The notes under the pieces are model-generated. The model made no database searches and was not told the DNA's origin. It saw only the letters and a program-made list of their open reading frames with translations. The position numbers and the translations under genes are program-made. A stretch of DNA of 64,000 nt from Microdochium bolleyi (taxonomy: Eukaryota > Ascomycota > Sordariomycetes > Xylariales > Microdochiaceae): contig KQ964251.1 in NCBI GenBank assembly GCA_001566295.1, positions 873,838 to 937,837 on the forward strand, read 5' to 3'. Below, piece by piece: positions 22,124 to 33,659 of the stretch (positions within the stretch are counted from its first letter, which is position 1; every line of letters begins with the position of its first letter).

Positions 22124-23328
22124 CTATTTCTTCTCCCAAGGCTTGAGCACGACGAGGACGATGATGATGATGACAATGATGATGAGCACGCAGACGAGCA
22201 GACACCACCACTTGTACTTGCGGGCGTTCTGGGCGCTGATGATGCCCTTCTTGACGTGCTGGTTGCCCTCCTCGAGGTGCTTGGTCGTGTTCTCTGCGTT
22301 CTGCTCGGCCGCGACGACGGCGACGTCCTGCTGGTCCACGAGCATCGCTAGGTCCTGGAACATGGACGCTAGCTCGATGAGCGTCTGCTCGATGCGCTGA
22401 AGCTCGTTGTGGCGCGCGCGCACGTTGCCGAGGACGGACGCGGCCTGGCCGGCGCGGTTGGAGCGCAGCTGGAGAGAAGAACATGTGAATGTCAGTACTC
22501 GGAGGTTCATGCTCTCATCATCGGATGCTGTAGTGTTTGAGGGTACGTACCGCTGTCTGGAAAACACCCTCATTGCCCCAGTCGGCCTCGGCGGCTTGGC
22601 GCACCTCATCCTCGCTGGCCTCCGGGTTGACGATGCGGTACTGGCGGGCAATCTGATCGCGGTAGCGCTGGCGGAAGCTGCTCTCCTCGTTCTGGTAGCT
22701 GTGGAGCTCGCGCTCGAACTCGTTCTTGATGGTGTTGACCTGCCTTTCCTTGAGGGAGCGGCTTGAGTCCTGGGTCTTGGCGGCGTCATTGGCGAGGAAC
22801 TTGAGCTGGTCGCGGATGCTGGCATTGAGGTTCCGCGTCTCGCTGACGATGCGCTCGAGCTGCTGTGACGACAAGCCGCCGTCTGACTCGGCGAGTGAGC
22901 GCTGGTGCAGGGAGGCGATGGCCTCGATGTTCCGCGTCAGGGTGCTGATCTCGTCGCGAAGGAAGCCGATGCGGCCGAGGAAGTCCTGTTGCGAGAGGAC
23001 GTGCGGCTGTGCGGGTTGTTGTTGCTGCTGCCCGTAGTTTTGCATCTCGTGGCCCTGGTTCTAATCTCTAGTTAGCATATGCGCGGTCCAATCGCATGTT
23101 CATCGATCCTCTTCCGAGTCCTCCGCGTCTCGCCCTGAAGTGCAATTGGGCATGGCGCATCGCCTTGCGGGTGGATAGAAGCGCGCTCACCTGGTCGTAG
23201 CTGTCATAAGCGCCCTGGTTGTAGTTGGCACCCTGATTGTAGTTGGCGCCCTGATTGTAGTTGTAGCCGCCCTGCTCGGCCGCCGGGCCTTGCTGGTACG
23301 GATTGCTCTGGTACTGATTGTACGACAT
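22124..23328 (-). CDS. SSO1: plasma-membrane syntaxin / t-SNARE (Sso1/2 type)
   Basis: Three exons, 23328-23191, 23060-22551 and 22468-22124, with phase-0 introns (GTGAGC...TTAG and GTACGT...CCAG); 330 residues. The protein is a Qa-SNARE driving secretory vesicle fusion at the plasma membrane. The N-terminus is a Tyr/Asn/Gln/Gly-rich extension with a tandem NYNQGA repeat (residues 22-40) and a Q run at the start of exon 2. An Habc-like three-helix region follows, then the SNARE motif (QRIEQTLIELASMFQDLAMLVDQQ, zero-layer glutamine in LVDQQ). A C-terminal transmembrane anchor (CLLVCVLIIIVIIIIVLVVL) ends in KPWEKK. The ATG at 23328 is used because the only earlier in-frame start is TTG. Sso1 and Sso2 orthology cannot be separated here. 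Confidence 0.93.
23211..23268. repeat. 18-bp tandem repeat encoding NYNQGA units
   Basis: About three near-identical 18-bp units lie in the first exon of the syntaxin gene. They are in frame, so changes in copy number add or remove six residues. Confidence 0.7.
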
Positions 23329-24806
23329 GGTGGACAACCGTACACGAACAACGCTGTGGGATCTCTTGGGTGATGCGTCGAATCGATGTGGATGTCTTTA
23401 AAAGAAGTGCCGTAGAATCGTGTGGTTTTGCAAACGACGCTTCGCTGGGGTTGTCGAGTGGATGCCCAGGTGGATGGATGGGATGGTTGTAGAAATTGGA
23501 TAGGATCAGGGATGAGGAAATGAGAGAGACGGCCAGCTACAGCAGGTCAAGGCGGGCCCAAAGCAGGAGAACGGCGGTTCGCAGGTAAATAAGGTGTATG
23601 CCGCTAGCATGGAATGACTGGGGCAGATTTGACCGAGGGCAACCTTGGAATATGTCCGCTGACGAGATGCACGCCAGTTGCTTGGCCCAATCCTTGCTAA
23701 TGGCAACCTTTCTGCAGGGGTGATGATGGTCGGTCCAATTCCGACTCTTGATCGATGCTACTGGCCGAGGAAGCTGACTGACGTGAGTCTACGAAGGCGA
23801 ACTTCGAAGAGTGCGAACAACTAGCAGATTAAGAAGGCCAGAGACACGTGATTCTGACCACAGTGGCTTGACTGCCAGGCCGCCGTGCTAGGTATGGCGC
23901 GGATCCTCCCGAGCTGGGGAATTGAGTCTTGTTTCGTTTCGTTTCGATGATCGAACTCGTGGGGCCCCTCTGGCGGCTGTGGGGATGGACGACTTAGGAT
24001 CTGGTTATGGTCAACGAGTCTCTTGCCTTGGATATGTGAGACGGGGTGAGGTACTCATATACGCGCTTGCTTCCATGGCGGTCACGACGATGCGCATCCA
24101 TGGATCCTTGCATCTGTGATGATCTCGAAGGCTGAGCGCGGTTGCGCAGCCAGGCCCGTCCGCAGCTACAGAGGGCAATGCCAAATAGAGTTAGCCATTT
24201 CCACAGCGGCAAAGTGGGCTCTTCTACGCTCCTGCAGGAGCATTTTGAGATCAGTGCCGTGCCAGCCAACCAAACCCTGCTAGACCTCTCTAGGCGGCGA
24301 GTCTTCTTGCATCCCAGCGTCACATTCGTGGAGACGAAGAGGCGACCGTCATTTCGATGTGATGCTCGAGGAGTGCTTTGTTTCCTCGGCTATCGGCTGC
24401 ATCCCTAGAAGCTCTGGCGAGTTCTTGATGGTGCCTGAGGCAGCAGCAGCAGGAGGAGCAGCTTTATTTTTGGCAGCCTGGAAGGGTGGAGCCTGGGTTC
24501 CGTCAGCATGCCGACGTGCAGTGCATGCTTGCCAGGGGTTCCATGGTGGCTGTGGAACACTTCTTGAGCGTCATGTTTCTGGCCACAGCTTGCGCCCCTC
24601 CACACGCGGAGCTTATCCACGACGTTGGGCCGGGATGCTGCAGGCAGACGAATAAGTCGTGAGCTGATTGATGTGTCTGCGAGAATGACCTTGGAGGAGG
24701 CCAGCGCGATCACGTGTACAGAAGTCCAGCAGGTTCAGTAGGGACAACTCAAAAGTGCTGCCGCGCTTCAATGATCGCTTTCATGGTGGTAGACACAACC
24801 GAATCT
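23329..24806. other. intergenic (1.5 kb): syntaxin promoter and IMP4 3' flank
   Basis: No gene supported. A triple GTTTC repeat lies near 23933-23948. Short ORFs such as 23994-24323 minus and 24359-24655 plus have no domains. Confidence 0.45.
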
Positions 24807-25844
24807 CTACAGATAGTCCTTCTTGCGGCCCGTCCTGGTGTACTGTGTCAGGTGCCACTCTACATCTCCGTCCTTATTCTCCAGTGTGCCGCCACGGATC
24901 TGGAAGAGCTTCATTGTCATGCGCGGGCCGACCTCTGACAGTTCAATGCTGTCATATCCTGTCCGAACAAAGACGTGATGCCGCACTTCTATTGCGTCGT
25001 CAATGTTCTTGAATGTGACGACCCGGCTGCCAAGCTTGTTCTTGTTTGTCAAAGGGTCCCGCGGAGGAAACATGTGCTTGAGAATCTTCACCACTCTCTG
25101 ACCCAGCCGTGAAGTAAACCCTTGAGTGCGGGCATCCGTGTTAGCAAAGACACGTCCTGTGAGTACCACCATGGCATACACGCTCCAGGATGCTTACCGT
25201 CAAAGATGAGATGGGGGTATGATTCGCTCACGGTACCACGGATCGAGTTCGGAATGTCGTGACGCAGGACCACGTTGTGCAAAGAGAAAGATGCCGTCGG
25301 GCCGTGAGGGAAATGCGAGACGGTCAACGCTGTAGGTGTACCTCTGTGCTCGTGGAGGAGGACGATGTCGCTAAGTCCACTAGCTTGAGCTGACCGTGTC
25401 AGCTCTGGCAGAATAAGGTTGCCACGATTTAACCTGATGCCGGTAGGCAGGAGAAGACGGATTTCTTTGGCGAACGCTGCCAGCCGTGTAGATGGGTCGC
25501 GGGAAGTGGTAACGAGCACACGAGGATCGACAATGCCCGAGAGTTGTGAATATTCATCGTCGAGATCGAGTTCTTCGGCGGCAGTACGGTCAGCTCGCGA
25601 CTCATCGTAGGCGTAGTCTTTCCTCAGATCTTTATCATTGGCGATCGTGGGGTCCAATGGTCGTCCAGATGCGAGTGACGACCGGAGCTTGGCTCTCTTC
25701 TCGCTGATTTCGGCTTCGCGAAGCAGTAAGGCTTTACGGTACAAGTAGTCTCGCCTCTGGCGAGCTTGTTTGCGCTGTGGTATATAATCAGAAACCAGGG
25801 CACTTGCACTAGAAGCCCACGAAATTGCCATAACTTACAATCAT
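24807..25844 (-). CDS. IMP4: U3 snoRNP protein IMP4 (Brix domain)
   Basis: Three exons, 25844-25839, 25774-25198 and 25156-24807; 310 residues. The first coding exon holds only ATG ATT before a GTAAGT donor, and exon 2 resumes with RKQARQRRDYLYRKA, exactly the conserved Imp4 N-terminus, so this 6-nt coding exon is well supported. Imp4 joins Imp3/Mpp10 in the SSU processome and helps U3 snoRNA pair with pre-rRNA in the nucleolus. Visible hallmarks are DDEYSQLSGI, VTTSRDPSTRL, RLNRGN, DIVLLHEHRGTPTALTVSHF, HNVVLRHDI, then the C-terminal TLENKDGDVEWHL...RTGRKKDYL. The last intron (41 nt) is very short. It is divergent from UPF1 over about 1 kb. Confidence 0.95.
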
Positions 25845-26898
25845 TCTGGCGCCGCTTGGTTGCGAAGTGGTGCTGGTGGTAGTTGGCTGAAGAGCCTAGG
25901 CAATCGCAGCGCCGACTGAGATGCACGGGGAGAAGATCGTGTATTGCGCTGCACGGCGGGCCAGGTTAGGTCGATGCGAAAGATGGCACAGATGTGGCGC
26001 GCTGGTCTCGAGGCGCGTGGCGACTGAGCGACGTAGATGTGCAGAGACTTGCGGTTCGTCTGGAGTTGACTCTTCGTGATCAGTGAGCGCAAGCTCTCGC
26101 GCCTGGATGAAGTTTCTCGGCCGTCTGTTCCTGAGCATGAACTTTACGGTGGGTCTACAGCCCGACCGAGGCGTTAATCGATAAGGCACTATTTCCCTGG
26201 CGCGCCGCTGTAGCGCGGCAGCAGCAACCTCGAAATCCCCTCCAGCCCACCATGAGTTAGTGGACCAGTGACTAAGCCGGGGCCTACAGGCTCGCAGCCA
26301 GCCCACCACGCAAAGGGAAACCACAATTCTGTCTGGCATGCTGCGGGACCTCAAGCTGATGAGCGTTGCTTCTGGTAACTACCTACGACGTCTTCGAGTC
26401 CGCTCTTTCTGCCCGACTACCTACGCTGACATACGAAATTGGGGAGAGGCGATTCTGCCGCCACTGTCCTGTCTCTCTCGTTACAAACGTTTGCGCACCT
26501 CCGCCGCACAGCGGATCGACAACCGCGCGACTCCCAAAAGTTTTGAGAATGCGACAAGTCCGAGTTCCTGACAAACAACAATCGATCGACCGTTTCTCAT
26601 AATTTCCGACGAACATCCCCCAGACCTAGAGGACTGGCGCTGTAATCCTGAGGCAGATTCGGGTACGTTTTTGACCAAACCACTTGAATGCTGAGCGTGG
26701 TTTCCCTCCAGCTCTCGCCACCTAACGTTGGCATTATCTTTACCCTTCCCTGCCCGCCGGCTTTTCCACCTGGGTGCCCCTCATCTGCCATGACTTTGAC
26801 TGATCCCTTATGATTTCAGTTCTTCGGACCATCTTTTGCGTTCTGGCGCTCCGACACGAACCAGTGCCAGCCAGCCTACACCTCAGTCACACGACATC
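25845..26898. other. divergent promoter region IMP4 / UPF1
   Basis: No gene seen. Overlapping short ORFs on both strands have no domain. Both flanking genes act in RNA metabolism, so shared control is possible but not shown. Confidence 0.45.
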
Positions 26899-29800
26899 AT
26901 GGACGCATTCACCCATCTTGGCAACCACCTTGTCTCCGACTCCGCGGCTGCTATAAACGCCGGCGACGATGACCTCTCGGCACTAGACCCCGACGAGAGC
27001 TTGCTCTTCCGAGGCAAATTTGGAGGTCGTGCCGGTCTTGGAAATGCCAGGCGCCGCAACGATGACGACGACAACGAGACCGAGGCCTACGACGAAGACG
27101 ATGCCGAGAGCCTGGCAAGCATGCCAGTAGGCGCGATGGGTGGGCTGACCCTCAAAGACATGGAGGAAGAGAAGAAGCTCCCACCGCATGCTTGCGCGTA
27201 CGTGCAATAGCCGCCATGTTGCCTGCCACAGAAGTTGTACTAATATGGCACAGTTATTGCGGCATTCACTCTCCAGGCTCTGTTGTGAAGTGCCTTGCGT
27301 GCAGCAAGTGGTTCTGCAGTGCGAAAGGAAGCGCGAGCTCTTCTCATATTGTGAACCACCTTGTCAGAGCCAGACATAAGGAAGTCCAGCTTCATCCTCA
27401 ATCAGCCCTTGGCGACACAACCCTCGAGTGCTACAGCTGTGGCACCAAGAATGTTTTCCTTCTTGGCTTCATCCCTGCGAAATCCGACACTGTCGTGGTA
27501 TTGCTATGTCGCCAGCCTTGCGCAGCCGCGCCTTCTTCAAAGGATATGAGCTGGGATATCTCCAGGTGGCAGCCACTCATCGAGGATCGTACATTCCTGC
27601 CATGGCTCGTTTCAGCACCTTCAGACAACGAGCAGCTTCGCGCTCGACACTTGACCCCGCCGATGATCGCTCGGCTGGAGGAGATGTGGAAGGAGAACGC
27701 GAATGCGACGGTTGCGGACCTAGAGAAGGCCGCCAGTATCGACGACGAACCGCACCCTGTGATCTTAAAATACGCCGATCCATTCCAATACCAGAATATC
27801 TTTGGTCCGCTCGTCAAGATGGAGTCCGACTACGACAAGAAGCTCAAGGAGGCCCAGTCGGAAGATGGTCTCGTTGTCAGATGGGATCTCGGTCTGAACA
27901 ACAAGCACCTTGCTTCCTTCTCCTTTCCCAAGCTCGAGTCCGGGGACGTCAAACTCGCTGTTGGAGACGAAATGCGCCTGAAATACAAGGGTGAATTGCG
28001 TCCGGTGTGGGAGGGTGTCGGCTACGTGGTTAAGATCCCCAACAACACATCCGAGGAGGTCACTTTGGAGCTGCGCAAGACTGGCAACGACAAGTCGGTT
28101 CCCACCGAGTGCACACACAACTTCAGTGCCGACTACGTCTGGAAGGCTACCTCTTACGATCGCATGCAGGCTGCCATGAAGACTTTTGCTGTTGACGAGA
28201 TGAGCGTCTCGGGCTACATCTTCCATAAACTCCTTGGTCACGAAGTCGCTGTCGCACCTATGAAGACGAACCTACCCAAGAAGTTCACGGCACCAGGTCT
28301 TCCGGAACTGAACAGCAGCCAGATCAACGCGATCAAGAATGTGCTGTCCACACCACTCAGTCTGATCCAGGGCCCTCCTGGAACCGGCAAGACTGTTACA
28401 TCCGCCACCATCATTTACCACTTGGCCAAGATGAACAACAGTCAGGTTCTTGTGTGTGCGCCATCGAACGTCGCCGTTGACCAGCTCTGCGAACGTATCA
28501 ATCTCACTGGCCTGAAGGTCGTTCGTTTGACAGCAAAGTCTCGTGAGGATGTCGAGAGTTCTGTCAGCTTCCTCGCTCTGCACGAACAGGTTCGTATGCT
28601 TGACAGCAATCCTGATCTGGTGAAGCTCATGAACCTCAAGAGTGAGGTGGGCGAGCTCTCTAGTCAGGATGAGAAGAAGTTCAAACAGTTGACTAGGGCC
28701 GCGGAGCGAGAGATTCTCAGCAATGCCGATGTCGTCTGCTGTACATGCGTCGGTGCTGGAGACCCACGGCTTGCAAAGATGAAGTTCCGCAACGTCCTCA
28801 TTGATGAGTCGACGCAATCTGCTGAGCCTGAATGCATGATCCCTTTGGTCCTCGGATGCAAGCAGGTCGTCCTCGTTGGTGATCACAAGCAACTTGGGCC
28901 CGTCATCATGAACAAGAAGGCAGCAAAGGCAGGCTTGAACCAGTCACTGTTCGAGCGCCTGGTCCGGCTAAACCTCACGCCCATTCGACTCAATATCCAG
29001 TATCGCATGCACCCATGCCTTTCAGAATTCCCCTCAAACATGTTCTACGAAGGTTCCCTGCAGAATGGTGTTTCTGCACCAAGCAGAATCCGCAAAGATG
29101 TCGACTTTCCTTGGCCGGTGGCTGAGATGCCCATGATGTTCTGGACCAACCTGGGCAACGAGGAGATCTCTGCATCAGGAACTTCATACCTCAACAGGAC
29201 TGAAGCGTCTAACGTTGAGAAGCTAGTCACGCGCTTTTTCAAGGCAGGTGTCAAGCCAAGCGACATTGGCGTCATCACGCCGTATGAGGGACAGCGCAGC
29301 TACATTGTCAATACCATGCAGAATACCGGCACATTCAAGAAGGAGCAGTACAAAGAAGTCGAAGTTGCGTCTGTCGATGCCTTCCAAGGACGAGAGAAGG
29401 ACTACATTGTCCTCTCCTGTGTCCGAAGCAACGACAACCAGGGCATTGGTTTCTTGTCCGATCCTCGCCGTCTCAATGTGGCTTTGACCCGTGCCAAGTT
29501 TGGAGTCGTCATCGTCGGCAACCCCAAGGTTTTGTCGAAGCATGATCTTTGGCATCATCTTCTTGTGCACTTCAAGGAGCGTAAATGCCTGGTGGAAGGG
29601 CCCCTCAACAACTTGCAGACCTCTCTGTTGCAGTTCAGCCGGCCCAAGAATCACTTCCGGCAACGTCCGCAGCAGGGCTCTTATGCTGCGAGCAATGCCG
29701 GTTTTCGGTCTGGCGGCTACGGAGGTCACTCTTCCAATACTGATTTCGGCGACTCGAGCTCCATGATGTCGTACATCCCTGACGATGTCTCCAGCCTCCA

Positions 29801-30230
29801 CAGCGCACTTGGAGGTGCTGGACTCGGTAACACTGCCTTCCCCCCTATGTTCTCTAGCTTCGGTGCTGAGAGCTGGCCTGGTCTACCCGGCTTCAACCCT
29901 GGAGCTGGTGGTCGTGCAAGTGGCAAGGGACGGGCCAGAGGCACTGAGAGCATTGCAGGCGAGAGCGTGGCGACTTCCGAGTATACGGACGGCACTTCCA
30001 GCGTCATCGGGGCCAAGGGAGTTGGACAGGGCGGCGCCAGCCTTGGTGCGGGCCTTCAGGATGCTCTCCGGTCCCGGCCAACATCCTACACTCAAAGCGA
30101 TCGCCTGAAGCAGTATGTCGAGAACACGGGCCGTACAGGTTATGCGAACGGCGGGTACCGCAGATACGACGACGACGAAAAGAGTGTTAGCACCGCTTTT
30201 GCTAGTCAAGTCGGAGGTGGCTTCGATTGA
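26899..30230 (+). CDS. UPF1: ATP-dependent RNA helicase UPF1/NAM7 (nonsense-mediated decay)
   Basis: Exons are 26899-27197 and 27254-30230, around a phase-2 56-nt intron (GTACGT...CACAG); the junction restores HACAYCGIHS. The product has 1091 residues. An acidic N-terminus (DDDDNETEAYDEDD) precedes the Cys/His-rich zinc domain that binds Upf2 (about 97-185, with CAYCG, CLACSKWFC, SSSHIVNHLVRARHKEV, CYSCG). Then come the beta-barrel stalk and the SF1 RecA core: Walker A GPPGTGKT at about 473-480, APSNVAVDQL, the DEST-type Walker B at about 617, LVGDHKQLGPV, QYRMHP, VDAFQGREKDYI and LNVALTRAK. The tail is Gly/Ser/Arg-rich. The protein degrades transcripts with premature stops in the cytoplasm. 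The ATG at 26899 is followed by a plausible acidic leader. Confidence 0.98.
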
Positions 30231-31309
30231 TATTGGATGCACATCAGAATAAGTTGATCACGGTCAGAGCGATTGAGCCTAGAGCGACCTCGGCGCCCGC
30301 ATACGTGGGTTGTGCGACCGCCGCTATGGCTGCTTCGTTATTTCCAGGACAATACGTCTTGTGCACGATCTTCACGGTCTGCCCCACACGCATCAGCCTC
30401 GACGAGCCTGGATCGACTCGCTGGACCAGACGTGTTTGGGATGGTTAGGATAATCCGGCATCCTACTCACGTCTATAGCTCTTGCCCGCCATGCAGGCAC
30501 CGAGTATGCTCTGCTCATCGGGACAGACATCATGCGGTCCCCGTCCAGCCCCTGACAGTTGTGCCAGCACACTGAAAGTATGTCTTATGTGCTGCCTCCT
30601 CGCAACCTACGGATACGAATGGTGCAATTCGGGAATGGACGACCAATCTTGTTGCTGGAACCATTGCTGGAGCCACCCGGCGTCTAAGCTGGCAATCCAG
30701 CTACGATGCCTTTTTTCATTCTTACAAGTCAACTTGGAACGGCGGTCCTGCTATTGGCTGATCATCCTTTGATGCTCGTTACCCAACGTTACCAACGGCC
30801 AAGCCGAACGTCAAAAGGACCCCGTCACGCCGTCACCGCAGCTCAGTCCGTGGGCCGCAGCAAGTTTCGAGTGAGCTCCTGTGCAGCCTGCTGTGGTTTC
30901 ATGCGGCTGTCTTCCTGTCAACACGGTCGGACACCCTGTGTAGTTAGTTGCCTTGTCTAATTTAGACCACATTGTGTGTACTTAGTTTGTAGTCAGACAT
31001 GGCTCGATGTCACTCATTAATCCACACTCATTTGACACACGAGTCATCCTTGTCATGCGCGAAATGCCGGTGTACGGTATCGTTACGGATGGCCACTTGG
31101 GCCGAGTCTTGACAGTAAATCGCACGAGATGGTGCAGGAAAGAGACGCTGACTCGCTAAAGAACACACTGTACGCTCTGGGCAGTGACAAGAAATGAATG
31201 GGCAAGGCCATGCTGCTGCCCTTCCACCAGATTTGCATCTCGTGTCTAGCGGCTGGCTTTCTGCCCACCTGTCTCTGGCCCTCTCGCCATCCTCTACCTC
31301 AGGTCATCT
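30231..31309. other. intergenic between convergent genes
   Basis: It holds the 3' flanks of UPF1 (+) and the peroxiredoxin-like gene (-). Short ORFs (for example 30227-30448 and 30482-30772) lack domains. No gene seen. Confidence 0.45.
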
Positions 31310-32774
31310 TCATACCTTGACATTGCTCACGCCATTCCCATTCTCATGGCCGTTTGCGTTGGCGCTATATGCGTGAGCAGCAGCGGCGTTGGCCTCGATA
31401 CTCATCCGGCTCATCTGGCTGGCCAGGCTGATGCCGGTGCCTTTGCGGGAGCGCAGGGCTGCACCGAACCGTGCCTCGTCCTTGGGTTTGCGCAGCTTCG
31501 GCGTGCCATCCTCGGACAGGCCCAGGATCTCGAGGAGCTCGGGGATCTCGGCGTGGTCACGCGTCGTCTTCATGCGGTGGCACCACGTCACGCGCTTCTC
31601 TTCGATGCTGTGTTGCGAGGGCTCGTCGTGGCCCACGCTTTGCCTCCCTGTCTTGCTACTCCTGCTGCCGTTCATCATCAGATCGTTTGCGTCTTCGTCG
31701 CCATTGTTTTGCGTTGCCGCTACCACGGCCGCCTCTTCCAGAGGATTGTGACCCTTATCACTCTGCGGTGTGGTGATGGGCGTGTCTAGCGACATGCTCG
31801 CGGGCTCGAAGAGGAACTCGCCGCCAACCTGCCGCTGGTCACCCATCTTCATGGTCAACCCGGACTTGAGGTGCTTGAGCCCCTGCATGACGCCCGAGAC
31901 CACCGTGTGGGCGACGCTCTTGTTCTGCATGTACGCGGGTCGCGAGCCCATGTTGAGGGTGCGGATCATGCCGAGCTTGTCGTACAGCCGCCGCGTTGGG
32001 TCCGCATAGACGTCGAACTGGCAGCCCGTCTCCTTGATGTACGAGTCGATGAGCTGGTGGGTGCCGCAGCCAATGACGACAACAAAGGTGCTCACGGGGA
32101 GAGCGAGGAGGGTCTCTGGGGTTATAGCAGGGGAGAGGGAACGGATGTACTCCTGGCAGTTCTGCAGAATGTCAAGACACCATTCGTTAGTTTTGCCCTG
32201 TGCTGACATGCCTCTTGAGCAGTCGGCTGGTCTGGCTGGCAGAAAGGAGACTTACACCACAGAAGAAATGGCGGATGAAGATGACTAGCACGCGGCGGGC
32301 GACATTGTGGCCCGAGTAGAGACTCTTGAACGGGTGTGATCTACCATGGCGGTCGAGGACAGTATAGTCTTGGATCTTGCGGAGGACCTCTTGGGTAGGA
32401 AGGTCGTTGTTGGTGGCAACCTCGCCCTGGAAGTCGGGAGGGTTGATGTTGTCGTCGTCTGGGGGCGGCGCTGTGACGGAGCTTATCACAGGGGCATCGT
32501 TGCTAGGTGCATTCGTTGCGGGTGGTTGTTGGGCCGGCGGCGCCTTTGCCGACTCTGGTGCTGGTGTCGCTTGTGGTGGTTGGAGACCAGACGAAGCGGG
32601 AGCTGTTGTGGCAGCGCCAGTGGCAGTCGTCGATGGGGCGGGCGCGGTCTCGGTAGCCGGAGCTGGAGCTGGAGCTGCGGTGGGGTCGTGGCCGCCCGAG
32701 GCCGGAGACAAAGCAGCTTTCTGCGTGTCTTTGTGCTCGACGACTGCAGGCGTTGCATCGGCCGGAGTGGCCAT
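31310..32774 (-). CDS. AhpC/TSA-type peroxiredoxin-like (PRXL2-like) protein
   Basis: Exon 1 is 32774-32256 and exon 2 is 32161-31310, with a phase-0 94-nt intron (GTAAGT...CTGCAG); 456 residues. Residues 1-120 are an Ala/Pro/Thr-rich low-complexity leader. A thioredoxin-like fold starts at about residue 125 (YTVLDRHGRSHPFKSLYSG, RVLVIFIRHFFCG) and continues in exon 2 with NCQEYIRSL, so splicing makes the candidate redox motif CGNC. VVVIGCGTHQLIDSY, DPTRRLYDKLGM, and VVSGVMQGLKH...GDQRQVGGEFLFE are family-typical of the AhpC/TSA antioxidant group. The C-terminal 150 residues are charged and likely disordered. The group is thought to act in redox control, and activity is unproven here. The ATG at 32774 (ACCATGG context) is used because upstream in-frame starts are non-ATG. 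Confidence 0.85.
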
Positions 32775-33659
32775 GGTTATGTCGCAGCAAGGAGTGTCCA
32801 GTGGGTAGGCAGACAGACCAGAGCAGACAGGAGGTGTGGTGACAGAGCCAGGTGAAGGTATCGTGGGAGGAGAAGGAGCGACTGAGGGGCCAAGACTCGG
32901 AGGTTGCGAGAACAAAACAGGGAACAGCCGCAGGGCTGTCAGCCAGGATCAGCCAGTCACACGAGGCCCCAGGCATCCAGGATGCAGGTCGGAGCCGGGC
33001 TGGGATGGGGTGAGGCGGTGGCTGGCGCGACAGGCTGCACCGGATGACTTCATTCCCGACAGTAGCTTGAGCGGGATCGTCAGCCATGGCCCACGGGGTC
33101 CTGGCTCCTCAGTAAGCTCCGTGATGCCCCCAGGCGGCCTCCGTTGTACCCTTCATAGCCAGTCCAGTGGGATTATCTATTGTCTTAGCTCACCCTAGGC
33201 TCGCTAGGTACTCGCTACGACAGGACCCAGTGGACCCCTGTTCCAGCTGCCAAAGTTCGTCCACCAGAGTTCCAGAGGCTCAGCAGCCTAACGGACGGCA
33301 CCAGAATGTCCCGTGCAGATCGCTTGCCAAACAACTGCCAGAGTGGCTTGCCCTTGCACGACCCTGTCTCAATGCCCGATAAGGTCATCGCCTTCTCAAC
33401 GCGCCTGCCTCTCTGTCCAGGTCCCGTTGTCGTCAGCCACATCACCTCGATGGCGAGAGCCGGATGAGCTCAGCCACAGGGGCTCTGGGTCTCGACATGC
33501 AGCTGTTTGTCAGATTGATCACTAATTCATAGCACCTGAGCCGGCGAGCTCTCGGTGCACGGCCGGATTCCGCGGCGCCTTCCGGAACGCCCCCGGAGCC
33601 GGAGCTGCTCCTCTCCGCCCGTGCTGCTCCGACGCCCACGATGCCACACAACAACAGCC
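32775..33659. other. divergent promoter region peroxiredoxin-like / amidohydrolase
   Basis: No gene seen. In-frame extensions of both neighbours into this region start with TTG or GTG and are not used. Confidence 0.45.
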
